A DNA stretch of 18,830 nt from Lobulomyces angularis (Eukaryota > Chytridiomycota > Chytridiomycetes > Lobulomycetales > Lobulomycetaceae). Both the position numbers and the translations under genes were made by a program. Positions 1 to 10,422 of the stretch are shown piece by piece. The first letter of the stretch is position 1. Each line of letters begins with the position of its first letter. The stretch lies in contig JADHYX010000420.1 of the NCBI GenBank assembly GCA_027604685.1, forward strand, positions 1 through 18,830, read 5' to 3'. The notes below the pieces were generated by a model. It searched no databases, was not told the origin of the DNA, and saw only the letters and a list, made by a program, of their open reading frames with translations.

Positions 1-243
1 TTTTGCTTCAAAATATTTTAAAAAATAATATATATTAATCATTCACTTTTTCTTCTAGTAAAAATTTATTACAATTACCATAAACTAAAAAAAAAAAAAT
101 AGAAAGAAAAACTATCAACATTCAAAAAAGAAAAAATTATATTTTAAAAATAAAAAAGGGTAAAGGATTATAAAAAAAAAAAAAAGGGATATTAATTTAT
201 ATAAAAAAAAAAAAAAAAAAAAAGGAAATGTAAGGAATAGGTA

Positions 244-2116
244 TTAGTGATGCAACGTGACTAAAAAAAAAAAAAAATTTTTAAAAGTTAAAACCAAATT
301 AAACAATATATATATATATTTTTTTGGAATACCTGATTCAAAATCCAGAAATGGATCAACTTCCATCGTTTCCTGGATATCACCAACAGATATACTTCTC
401 TGCATCGTTGAAGTTCTACTAGTATTTAGACTACTACTGTTACTATTTATCAACACTTCTTTTTCTAAATCAAGTAAACCTTCTCCTTCCTCTTCACTCT
501 CACCTATGTTTCTAAAATTGCTGGTATCTAAGGGGTCTTGAATCTTTGGAATTATTGGAGGGGTAGTATTTCTAAGAAGTGCCCAATTTAACCCTATAAT
601 TTATACAATCAATAAACGGAAAAAATTAAAAGAAATTAATATTACCTTTAAAGTAAGCATGATGCTTAACATCGCTAGCCCCAGCACGTGAGCCTATCCT
701 TTTTTCCTCATCTTTGTGTAATAACTTACGAATCAAGTTTTTACAGGAGCTAGATATTTCTTGTGGTTCTATAGGAAAAATAATGTCATTGTGTAATACA
801 TTATGGAAAGTCGCATTTCTGTTGCGACCTTTAAAAGGAGTGGTGCCAAACTAAAAAGAAAAAAAAAAATCCAGGAATTAAGTAAAGCTGATACAAAAAT
901 TTTTTTTACCAGCATCTCAAAAATTAGAATACCCAAAGTCCACCAGTCCACAGCAGAAGTATGACCCTGGCCACGAATAACTTCAGGGGATATATATTCT
1001 TCGGTACCAACAAATGAGTTAGTTCTCAGGTCTGCTGTACATGATTTTGTATCGATACTAGATGTACTAGAAGAAAAAAAACCACCTGTGTTTTTCATCA
1101 CAGTTGGATTTCCAGTAACTTTACTCGGTTTACTCAAATCGAAATCTGTTAACATTATGTGACCTGTTACATGTAAAAGTATATCTAAAAATTGTAAAAA
1201 TTTAAAATATAGATATAAATATAAAAAAAATTTTCTTTTATTGGTATACTTTCAGGTTTTAGATCCCTGTATATAAATCCCTGCAAATGCAAGTATTCTA
1301 AAGCACATATCACTTCGGCAGCATAAAACTTTGCACCAGATTCAGGTAGTGCTTTTCCTGGTAAGAATTGTAGTGCCCTAAAAAATTCTCCTCCGCAGCA
1401 ATATTCCATAATAAAAAAGAGATGCTCCTCACTTTGGAAAGTGTGATATAAAGTAGCAATAAACGGGTGATTCGATGCAGTCTAAAAAAAAAAGTATATA
1501 AATAAAAAAAAAAAAAAAAGGTACCAAAATTTCTTGTTCAGCCAAAACTCTTTTTATTTTATTTCGTTTAATCATTTCATTCTTTGAAAGCACTAAAAAA
1601 AAAAAAAAAAAATAAATAAAATTAAATAAAAATATATATAAAAAAAAAAAAAATTGTAATTTCCAATGTACCTTTCATAGCAAATAATTTTCCATTTTCT
1701 TTTCTTTTTACCAAGTAAACCTTTCCCACATCTCCTTTACCGATCAGCTTAACTTTTTCATAATTTTTTGGACCAACTTCTAAATCTGTTATCCTTATTG
1801 AACTTCTGGAAGCAATCTTTCTTAAACGAGAAATTTGTGGAGAGGTCGGAATGGTTTCAGTTGCATCTATAGGACTGCCAACAATATTATCAACTTTATC
1901 AACTAAGGTATGCACACTGTTCACCTCCTGGGAGTGACTTTGGTTATTCTTATTCGTGGAATCCTGGGAATGTCGGTAACTGGATCGATGGTTGCTGTTT
2001 TGAAAGTTTTGATTTTTGTTTAAAGATAACAACGACATTCTAGAAGTTTTCTTCTTTAATGTTTCTGTAAAAAGTATCAGTGAACTTTTTTTTTTTTGAA
2101 GTTTTGCTCGCTCCAT
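244..2116 (-). CDS. AGC-family Ser/Thr protein kinase, NRC-2/FPK1 type
   Basis: Seven exons read on the minus strand: 2116-1672, 1592-1525, 1481-1250, 1184-910, 850-646, 593-333 and 260-244, giving 500 residues in one open frame. The first ~115 residues are Ser/Asn-rich and poorly conserved. The kinase domain follows: glycine loop GKGDVGKV (~126-133), catalytic Lys148 in FAMK, YRDLKPEN (~242-249), and DFD in place of DFG (TDFDLSK), as is usual in NRC-2, FPK1 and phototropin-like AGC kinases. The activation segment reads [17 protein letters not shown], followed by an [12 protein letters not shown] stretch typical of this subfamily. The C-terminus [13 protein letters not shown] resembles the NRC-2 tail and supports the 17-nt last exon. 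FPK1-type kinases activate plasma-membrane aminophospholipid flippases in yeast, and NRC-2 acts in Neurospora conidiation. The equivalent role here is inferred. The exact start is uncertain: an internal ATG at about 2038 is also possible, and a 12-A homopolymer lies in exon 1. Confidence 0.9.
261..332 (-). other. Kinase intron 6, frame-preserving (72 nt, no stop)
   Basis: This intron starts GTATTCC and ends in a T-run plus AG. Its 72 nt are a multiple of three and contain no in-frame stop, so a retained transcript would add 24 mostly hydrophobic residues and still end in the same VTLHH tail. Splicing is favoured because it restores a conserved-looking kinase C-terminus. Confidence 0.6.
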
Positions 2117-2430
2117 CAAAAAACAAAACCAAAAAAATTTAAAAATAAACTTGATTACAAGAATTACACAAAAAGGTAAATAGATTTTAAAATTGTGGTT
2201 TTGAATTTTCCAAAAAAAACTTTTCTTTCTTTTACTATCAAATTTTATTAAAATAGTTTTTTTTTTTTTTTTTTTTTTTAGATTTCACAAAAAAACTCAT
2301 TTGCGCCATAATCGCCACAAAAAAATTCAAAAACAAATTTTAGTATGAAATTAACTAGTATTAACGAATTATTTTATTTTGTGAAAAATTTCTACAACAA
2401 TTTTAAATAAAAATCTTATTGTCTTATAAT
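2117..2430. other. Intergenic stretch, kinase 5' flank and RPS23 3' flank
   Basis: There is no coding signal on either strand. The stretch is AT-rich and holds a 23-nt T-run at 2257-2279. Both neighbours are transcribed leftward, so it should contain the RPS23 3' UTR and the kinase promoter, but I could not identify specific elements. Confidence 0.6.
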
Positions 2431-3265
<835 letters not shown>

Positions 3266-4064
3266 CCTAGAAAAAAGTAGAAATTAATTAGCTGAGAACT
3301 GAAGTTATTTTGAAGTTGTGAAGGATGGGATGAAATTTAATAGATTACCTATAAGTTTTGAGAGGGAGAAAAAATAGTTGTGTAACCAAGAAAATTTGGT
3401 AAGTATTTGCAATGTTTACAGTGCAAGGAAGGAACAACGGGAGTAGGAGAGAGCAAGTTAAGAGAGCAAGTAGAGCGAAAGTAGTGAGAGCATTTCTATT
3501 AGCAGTTAGATCTTATGTTCAAAAAGGTTGGGTGGTGGATAAACAATTGATCCACGCAGAAATCCACATGGAATCCAAATTGCATAAAATAAGTTAAGTA
3601 GGCTTCAAACAAACAGTTACAACACTTGGCAAAGTTGAAAAATAAACATTTGCTGTTTTTTTGTAAACCACAGCTGGATACTAACAAAAACTCCAAAAAT
3701 CCAATGTACTTTCATTCCATTATTTAGCAAATGCATTTCTTCGCTAATGCTAAATGCTCGCACTGTTTGTAAGCTACCTCATGTGCCAAATGTACGAACA
3801 TCCAGCTGATAGAAAAGCAGGTTAATCGTGCCAAAGCTACTAATTCCCATGCGATCCATTATTAAAATACTTCAAAATATATTCCCATTCTTCTCAACAA
3901 TTTCGTGTTCCGCGAATAATTCCGAGCCCGCAGATTAAATTTTCCTTTATCATCAATTTTTTATTTTTTTTTTTTTCTATTTTATTTTTCAAAGTTTTTA
4001 AATAATATTTTAAAAAAAAAAAAAAAAAAAATTTTTATAAAAAAAAAAATTAAAAAAAAAATAC
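3266..4064. other. Gene-poor segment of unlike composition; possible decayed element
   Basis: About 3400-3950 is richer in G and C and nearly free of the homopolymer runs seen elsewhere. A 61-codon plus-strand frame (start GTG/TTG or an ATG near 3412, stop at 3597) is basic and matches no family I recognise. The following 250 bases are broken by stops in all frames. One plus-strand frame near 3731-3865 gives paired cysteines (KCSHC, then CAKC after a single TAA), as in a zinc-binding module. An 8-bp inverted repeat, ATTTAGCA/TGCTAAAT, brackets an 18-nt loop at about 3721-3754. From 3960 to 4064 the sequence is dominated by A and T runs. I cannot assign a function. Confidence 0.4.
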
Positions 4065-4395
4065 CTTTGTTTAGCAATTAAAATCCTAGATTCTTCACTG
4101 TAAGCTTTTCTGTCACCTTCCATGATACGATATTGTCTTTGTAATTTTTGCAACTCAATTTCAGCTATATTTTTTTTTTTTTTTAATTGAATTTTATTTA
4201 TTAAATGTGGTATAAAAATCATTAATAAAAAAAAAAAAAAAAATCTATATTTATTTATTATTTTTTCTACTTTAATTTTTATTTTATTTTTTTTTCTTTT
4301 TAAAAAATTTTTTATAAATTTATACCTAAACTGTCATTAACATCCTGGTCACTGGTTAATGACTGAGCACGGTTTAGACTCATTGCTCGATTCAT
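4065..4395 (-). pseudogene. Truncated N-terminal fragment of outer dynein arm docking protein (ODAD1/CCDC63 family)
   Basis: Two exons, 4395-4326 and 4164-4065, are joined by a GT-AG intron and give about 56 residues. The start MNRAMSLNRAQSL is followed by EIELQKLQRQYRIMEGDRKA and YSEESRILIAKQR. This matches the first conserved coiled-coil block of the ODAD1 (CCDC114)/CCDC63 family, known in Chlamydomonas as ODA1/DC2, which anchors outer dynein arms to doublet microtubules. Family members run to several hundred residues, but after the GTATTT donor at 4064 I find no acceptor leading to an open coiled-coil frame before RPS23 begins. Either the gene is truncated, or the assembly is broken in the long A/T runs at 3965-4060. 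The surviving exons show no stop or frameshift, which favours a recent break or a misjoin over old decay. Confidence 0.7.
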
Positions 4396-4477
4396 TTTTA
4401 ATTAAAACTAAAGTCCTTTGTTGAAAAACAAAAAAACAAAAAAAAAAAAATCAAAAAGATTTAAAATAATAATAATC

Positions 4478-4525
4478 TTTTTTTTTTTTTTTTTTTTTTA
4501 AACCAAAAAAAAAAAAAAAAAAAAA
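4478..4525. repeat. Poly(T)/poly(A) inverted repeat
   Basis: A run of 22 T is followed after a 5-nt spacer (AAACC region) by a run of 21 A, so either strand could fold into a long A-T hairpin. It lies between the membrane-protein gene and the docking-protein fragment, both transcribed leftward. Run lengths in such tracts are prone to sequencing error. Confidence 0.8.
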
Positions 4526-4638
4526 TTTACAATGACAATAAATTAATTATTACCTACAATTAAATCTACATTAGAAATTAAAAACTCTCTGAATATTTAC
4601 AAAATTAAAAAAAAATAAATAAATAAAAATTAACTCTT

Positions 4639-6267
4639 TCACCAAACTCGGGCAGAGTTAATGGTGGAAAACCTAGGCCCATTTTGTGACATGTTTGATT
4701 CTCTAGCCATTGATTGAGTTTTAGTTTTTATGTTGAAATTAATTTGATTTTCTTCTGTGGAGCTTCCTTTTAATGGAATATTTAATTGCAACTGCCTACC
4801 GCCATCAACATTGCTATTTTCAAAGTTTTGTGTTAAGCTGAAAGATTTCTCTTCTCTAGGAATCCAAACATCGTCTTTTAAGGTAAAGTCGCTTTCAGCA
4901 TTTTCTTCGTAGTCATCATCCACCTCAGTAGAAATGTTGTTATTATAATCAACGGTATGGTTCTGGACTGCATCAATTGCATTAGAAACAAGCAAAGAAT
5001 CTGGAGCCTTATATACTTTTTTTTGATTTTCAACAAAGTATTGTGCTTGAAGTTGTTGACGGTCCTTTAAAATAGACTTTATTGTGCTGGATCTTTGTAA
5101 ATTGGAAGCGGAAGGTGGCATATTTATCATGACACTATTCATTCTAGAAAATTGGGTTGAATTATCACCTTCTAAAACTATTGAATTACTAGTACTAATA
5201 TTGGACATATTAAAATTTAGTCGATTTATACTATTTATTTGGTTTTTCTCTTTGATAGAATTCTTTTTTTTATATTTTTTTTTTCCATTAACTTGTTGTT
5301 TATTTAGCTTCATTAACTGTTGTTGCAGTTGAAATTCGACTCCTTGGAAATCTTGTGAAAGATGCTTCCTTTCATGTTGTAGCTCAGGTTCAGGAAGCCA
5401 CCCTAACGAACCCTCCTCTTGAGTTTTTAAATTTAAGTTGTTCTTTGCTCCATTTGAGGATTGAGATCGTCTCTTAACATTACTAGAAAGAAAAAAGATA
5501 TAAATAAAAAAATAAATATTATTTTCTTACAGGTAACATTGATAGTAGACAATAGCAAATATAAAAACGACAGCGACAATACCGAGTGAGACTATAATGG
5601 CCCCACTCACAGTGCCTTCATTTGATGTGACATTACTTGAAGAGGCAGTATTATTATTTACAATGTTTTTTTCATCAATTAAAGTTGAAGTGTCCGAAAA
5701 AGAAACAAGGGTTATGTTTGGTTGCTGACTGGCAGTGAATTTATTTAATTGATAAACAAATTCACTTGTTAAACCAACCAAAGTAAAAGTTTGATCATTT
5801 GCAGCAATTAAATCTGTTAAATTTAAATCGGTATTGTCACTAGTAAAGGCAATCAAGAAGTCAATATTTAAATTAAGGTTGATTAAATTGAAATTCTTTA
5901 AATTTAAAAATTTGTCGCTTGTGGAACAAGATGATAGAGAATTTTTTGAGAAATCAATGATTGGAATGACATTAATGATTTTTAATTCTAAATCTTTTGG
6001 TATTTTTGTTAAAGTTAAGTTACATGAATTTGAAAAATAAATAGGAATTCCTTGATGCTATAAAAAAAAAAAAAAAAAAAAGATATTAATATAAATAGTT
6101 TTTTTTAAAATAAAAAATTTTAAGATATATACATTTGCAATAGAAGCTGAAAAAATAATTTGAGTAGAGTCAGTTAAAATGAAATCAGTTTGATTAGTTT
6201 TTACAGAAAGTGAAGTGAAATGGTTTGCAGTTGTAATTGAAATTATTAGCAACAGTTTTAAAAACAT
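4639..6267 (-). CDS. Unrecognised type I membrane protein with signal peptide and long cytoplasmic tail
   Basis: Three exons, 6267-6133, 6057-5531 and 5482-4639, encode 501 residues. The protein begins with a classic signal peptide (MFLKLLLIISITTAN). An ectodomain of about 180 residues follows, rich in Asn, Leu and Ile, with several N-glycosylation sequons (NQT, NLT, NIT, NNT, NVT). A Ser/Asn/Thr-rich stalk leads to a single transmembrane helix at about 198-216 (AIIVSLGIVAVVFIFAIVYY). The ~280-residue tail is hydrophilic and starts with a basic stop-transfer patch (NVKRRS). It has a Gln-rich stretch (EFQLQQQLMKLNKQQ), a Lys-rich run, Ser/Thr-rich segments and acidic patches (EVDDDYEENAESD), and ends SARVW. 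This arrangement suits a cell-surface sensor, adhesin or receptor, but I recognise no domain and assign no function. The last stop (TGA at 4639-4641) is taken as the true end. Confidence 0.75.
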
Positions 6268-7881
6268 GAATATGTCTTAGTTACTAAAAAAAAAAAAAAA
6301 AAAAGTAAGAAATGTCAAAAAAATTAAAAAAATAAAAAAATTAAGTTTTTTTAGTTTTCTTTTTTGTTTTTGTGGCTTTGAACAGACTTAAATTGTAGGG
6401 TGAATTTTTCAATAAATAAGAAAAAGAGGCTGAGAATAATTTGAAAAGGTGGTTTAAGAAATTGGAACTTTAAAAAAAAAAAAAAAAATGAAAAGATTTT
6501 TTTGCTTTTTTTGTTTCAATTTTTGTTTTTTAACTGATTTTTCAATTTTTTTTGTTTTTTTCAGTTGATTTTTTCAAAATTGATTTTTTTGATTTTGAAA
6601 AAATAGATTCAAGCCCAAATTGAAATTCCCCCCATCAAGCTTTAGTGCTTGCATTCTGCCTCACTTTTCCAACAGCAATTTAATTTTTATTCTATTGAAG
6701 TTTAAGTTCCATAATGCTGCATGAGTTTGTCAGCAACAACTACTCCCATTCATTGTTTGATCCAGAATCCAGCTAATATTGTTTGATCCAGAATCTGACC
6801 AGTTAATTTGTCATTTTACAGTGAATATTTTTATCATTTCACAAAACTAAATTATTGGGTATTCAATCACATATGAGATTAGTTATATAATGCTAAAATT
6901 AAATATTAATGATTAAAAATTTATCTGTTTATGAACTTTATCTGGAAATGGTTCTTTTGAAGAATGAAAGTATTTGTCATTCCCCTTTAAGTGCAATTCT
7001 GTTCAACATTATTCTTAACATAACTGACATTATTTTTATTAGATGCAGACGAATTTTAAATATTTCTCATTTTTGTTTCATACCGATTATTTTAGATGAA
7101 CATCGATTTTCTGGCACCAATCTGAATTTATGATTGAGCCTTGCATCGCTTAGACCAATTTTCTGAATTTGGACATATGATTGAGCATAACCAGTTAACC
7201 TTTTCCAGCAGTACTTGGATAAGAAGTGCAAATGCTGCTGATAGTTTTCAGTTTTCTTTAAAAGCGATTTTATGGCAACCACATAATTTATGTGCATAAA
7301 TACAAAAAAATTTTTTACTAACTTTTTTTTTTTAAGTTACTTTCGTAATTTTTTTTTGTTATAAGCAATTTTGCGATAAGGTATTAAAAATTTACTGAAT
7401 ATAATACAAGTGTTAAATATGAATATAGGTATTGTTATATATAAATGTTGTATTAAATTTAGTAGATATTGAATTCACTGAAAGAAGCCACCCACCAGAT
7501 TTTGTTAACTTCAAATACTTCGTCTTGAATTATTTAAAAATTAAACTAAATCTACTACAACAAATTACGTGATATTTTAAGTTATAAATTAAGACAAAAG
7601 GAAAAGAAATCAAATAAAAAAATTCTTCACTTCTATTAAATACTGAAAAAAAAAATTTAGTTAAAGCAAAAAATAAACTTCAAAAAAAAAACTAAAAATC
7701 TATCTCAAAAACATCCATAAAACATATAACGTCTGGTTTACATTCAAATACTAATGAAAGCTAATCTATTTCAGTAATGTAAATGGTTTCTGTAATTTTG
7801 GTCCAAATTTTAACTACGTATTTTTTTTTTTTTTTTTTTTTTTTACTTACAAAAAAATTAAAAAAAAAAAAAAAATTCTCA
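6268..7881. other. Gene-free 1.6-kb interval with decayed-looking frame and direct repeat
   Basis: About 6268-6600 is A/T-run DNA upstream of the membrane-protein gene and probably contains its promoter. About 6610-7300 is more complex in base composition. A minus-strand frame of ~76 codons (7297-7067) includes FLSKYCWKRLTGYAQSYVQI and a Lys/Gln-rich end, then a stop. Further short open pieces follow out of frame. It looks like part of a degraded protein gene, possibly of transposon origin, but I cannot name a family. About 7300-7881 is AT-rich and contains a 24-T run (7821-7844) just before MIX23. I found no RNA gene. Confidence 0.45.
6752..6795. repeat. Direct repeat, two 18-bp copies with period 26
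   Basis: ATTGTTTGATCCAGAATC occurs at 6752-6769 and again, identical, at 6778-6795, separated by the 8 bases CAGCTAAT. The copies sit in the non-coding 6.6-7.3 kb segment. With only two copies this could be a small tandem duplication. Confidence 0.9.
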
Positions 7882-8458
7882 ATGCAAAATGATCTCAATA
7901 ACACCGTTTTTAATCTAGGAATATGTGAAGACTTGAGTAATTTTTTCGGCACATTAGGAGGTTTAAGAAAGCTGGATGATAACATTATTCCAAAGCTGAA
8001 CGCTCTCACAACAAGATCTACAGATTTAGCAAACTCTTGTAGCGTTTATAAATTAATGTTACAAGAAAACTACACTAAAAGAGAACAGTATGACAATCTT
8101 TAATTTTTTTTATTTTTTACCATTTCCTTAGACTGTTGAAGGGTTGTATAGAATACACTAAAAATGAACTAGAAAAAGAAAATGCAGTAAATAATGATGA
8201 ATCTAAAAATAAAACTTTAACCAAAATAGAAGTATTAGAAAGAAACAAAAATATAGAGTTAATTCAAAAAAAATTGGATAAAATGGAATCTGAGTTTAGA
8301 GTAGAGGATATTATTAGGGATAGGGCATTAGAAATATTTAAAAAAAGGTATAAAAAAGTAAATCAACTTTTTCTTTTTTTTATAATTTTCTTTTTTTTTT
8401 TTTTGTTAGATGTAGAAATTCTATAAAAATTGAGAAAAACTTTGGTGAACTTAAATAA
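7882..8458 (+). CDS. MIX23: Mitochondrial intermembrane-space protein MIX23 (CCDC58 family)
   Basis: Three exons, 7882-8087, 8132-8347 and 8410-8458, encode 156 residues, close to the usual ~145. MIX23 is a small helical, cysteine-containing protein of the mitochondrial intermembrane space, linked in yeast to import of matrix proteins. The family pattern is clear: an N-terminal CEDLSNFFGTLGGLRKLDD block, then Cys53 and Cys74 spaced C-x20-C (SCSVYKLM to LLKGCIEY), a Lys/Glu-rich coiled coil, and the closing motif EDIIRDRALEIFKKRC. The first intron follows GAACA, and reading through it would stop at once after YDNL, so splicing is required to reach LLKGC. The start at 7882 is preferred. An upstream in-frame ATG at 7783 would add residues encoded mainly by the poly-T and poly-A tracts and is more likely 5' UTR. 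Confidence 0.88.
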
Positions 8459-8587
8459 ATTTCAATATGGATATATCCCAAAATTTAATTAATAAACAAT
8501 TAATAGAAGTTTTATAGGAAAAAATAATTAATAATAAATAACAAAAAAATTTCAAATCAATTTTAACAAAAAATTTTTTAAATTATT

Positions 8588-10118
8588 TCAGATAAGAACC
8601 TTTGCCATCCTATTCCTTGTTTCCCACACTAAATCTTTCCTTAATTTAGAAGTTGGAACAACTAAATTATAAAGCAATTTTAAATATATAAAAAAAAAAA
8701 ACCTTCCTTCTTACCATAATCAATTCTCATAGAGCTATAATTGTGTCTGGGAAGTTTTGGCCCATTTTCACCTTTCTGAAATCCAAAGGCTGGTTTAAAA
8801 TTACCTTTGCCACTTAAATATTTACTACTGCCTCCCCCGCTGTGAAAGGATAAATTTTTTATTTTACAAAACTTTTGTTGCATATCCTCATTTCTTTTTA
8901 AAAAATTATCGTTTTTCCAAACATTATTAAACTTATGGTATCTAGTAACAGGATCAATTTTTTTCCTTTTATTTGTTGGATTATTAGAACACTTAATCAC
9001 ACTTGCGAACTGGTTAGTATGAAAAGGACATTCGGTACTTGTCTTTGACAATGAATTTAAGGATGAATTATTCTTTGGTTTAAAAGATTCTCTCGATGAA
9101 CTAGATATATACGAATCTTCTTCATTTAATTCAGCAACATCAACATCATCATCCGATATTTCTGTAAGGAGATTTGTTGAAGTAGATGATGTGAAAGTAC
9201 TCAAGTCATTTCCATTCTATAAAAAAATTTAAAATTAATAAAACTAATTCGATATACATCACGGCACAGCATATCTCCGCTATGATAATCGATTTCACTT
9301 TCAATTTCCTCTTTTTCGTCATCGGCAACATATAAAATGCTATTCAGTTCATTATCTTCAATAAATTTATCAGCGTTAACGTCGCTTGCTGAACTACCCA
9401 CATATAAATCATCCTTTTTAACATTTTTATTAATATCGTACCCATTTTTTTTTTGTTTTTCAATTTTTTTGTACAAGTCATTTAAATCTATTATTTCATT
9501 CAAGTTTTTTTTTGTCATATCAAAGTCTCTCCTCAAATCATCAGAAATTTTCAGTGAATTTGACGCGGTTGATTTGCTGCTTCTCAACTCTTGTTCATAA
9601 ACTTCATTCACATGTTTTTTGGTATCTAGTTCAAAAAAAGTTGAGCTTTTTAACTTTCTTGAAGTTGAATCTTTATGGCTAATTTTATAACCTTCAAAGG
9701 CAGCTTCTTCCCTTTTGAGGATTGTGCTAATGTCATTATTCCCTAACACATGTGTATTCGAAGAATTTATTTTTGAACTATCAGCTGTAGACAACTTTCT
9801 CTTTTCATGTACTTTCATTTTTCTACTTTTTCCTTTTTTTTCTTTAGAGGAGGAACTGGAACTAGCTTCCACAACTACAGAAAAAAAAAAATTTACTCAA
9901 TGAAAATTTTATTATTACATTCTTGTAGAGTATTCTGATCGATATTCTAAAATTTTATTTTAATACGTAATTGAAACTAAGAGTGTAGTTACCAATTTTT
10001 TGAAGTGATCTTTTAAATCTTTTGTAACTTGATTCAACAAATCCTTATCATAGTGACGACAATCTTTGTATCCAACTAAAGATAGTAGTTCGAACAATAT
10101 TTCGTCATTTAAATACAT
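8588..10118 (-). CDS. HYLS1: Centriolar/ciliogenesis protein HYLS1
   Basis: Five exons, 10118-9993, 9946-9919, 9874-9258, 9216-8715 and 8661-8588, give 448 residues in one frame. HYLS1 is a conserved centriole protein needed for basal bodies to assemble cilia, and binds the SAS-4/CPAP part of the centriole. The N-terminal block NDEILFELLSLVGYKD followed by a KDLLNQVTKDLKDH helix fits the short N-terminal helical module of HYLS1. A long, low-complexity Ser/Lys/Asp-rich middle follows. The HYLS1 box DPVTRYHKFNNVWKND lies at ~345-360. The C-terminal block YVVPTSKLRKDLVWETRNRM (from ~424) corresponds to the YxVPTEKKRxxLRW block of animal HYLS1. This last match fixes the donor at GATTATG|GTAAGA (8715) over a downstream alternative. 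Exon 2 is only 28 nt and is chosen by phase. The 5' end may extend further upstream. HYLS1 family membership rests on the two C-terminal blocks. Confidence 0.75.
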
Positions 10119-10140
10119 TGTTTCAAATAATGTAATTTTA

Positions 10141-10309
10141 GCTGTAATTTTTCACAAATTCAATTTTCAAATTCAGATTCACCACTATACCAGAAAAGTT
10201 TACAATTTTCTGTTACTAAACATTCCCAGATACTTATTAAAACAATAAGTGTATCCAACGTCTCTAAAGATGATTTATAATCGCCTCTAAAAATCCTTCC
10301 TTCTTTCAT
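10141..10309 (-). CDS. Possible upstream exon(s) of HYLS1 or separate small gene
   Basis: From an ATG at 10309 a 49-codon frame opens (MKEGRIFRGDYKSS, then a hydrophobic WECLVTENCKLFWY), ending in a TGA near 10163. A donor at 10182 (AGTG|GTGAATC) and an acceptor ending at 10142 would form a 41-nt intron. They would join this segment in frame to LFETMYLNDE, extending HYLS1 by about 50 residues. The frame match could be chance. I do not recognise the segment, and HYLS1 proteins usually start close to the NDE-like helix. The sequence could also be an independent fragment. Confidence 0.3.
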
Positions 10310-10422
10310 ATATTTTTAAGGTTAAGGAAAAAGCGTCCACAAATAAAGTATGTAAAGTAATAAATAGCTGTGTGTGCCAAAAAATTTTAAACTACATCCA
10401 AAAATTTTCAAATAATATCATT

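Noticed and set aside
3499..3696. Minus-strand 65-codon frame (MEFLLVSSCG start)
   Set aside because: It overlaps another equally long frame on the plus strand, has no family resemblance and no supporting splice structure.
3721..3865. tRNA or structured RNA gene at the inverted repeat
   Set aside because: The 8-bp stem has an 18-nt loop, and no tRNA D-arm, anticodon arm or T-arm pattern is visible.
7783..7881. N-terminal extension of MIX23 from the ATG at 7783
   Set aside because: It is encoded mostly by a 24-T and a 14-A run (poly-Phe and poly-Lys). The downstream ATG gives a family-typical start.
9337..9903. Plus-strand Phe/Leu/Ser-rich frames opposite HYLS1
   Set aside because: They are the complement of the Lys/Ser/Glu-rich HYLS1 middle exon; the hydrophobicity is only an antisense effect.
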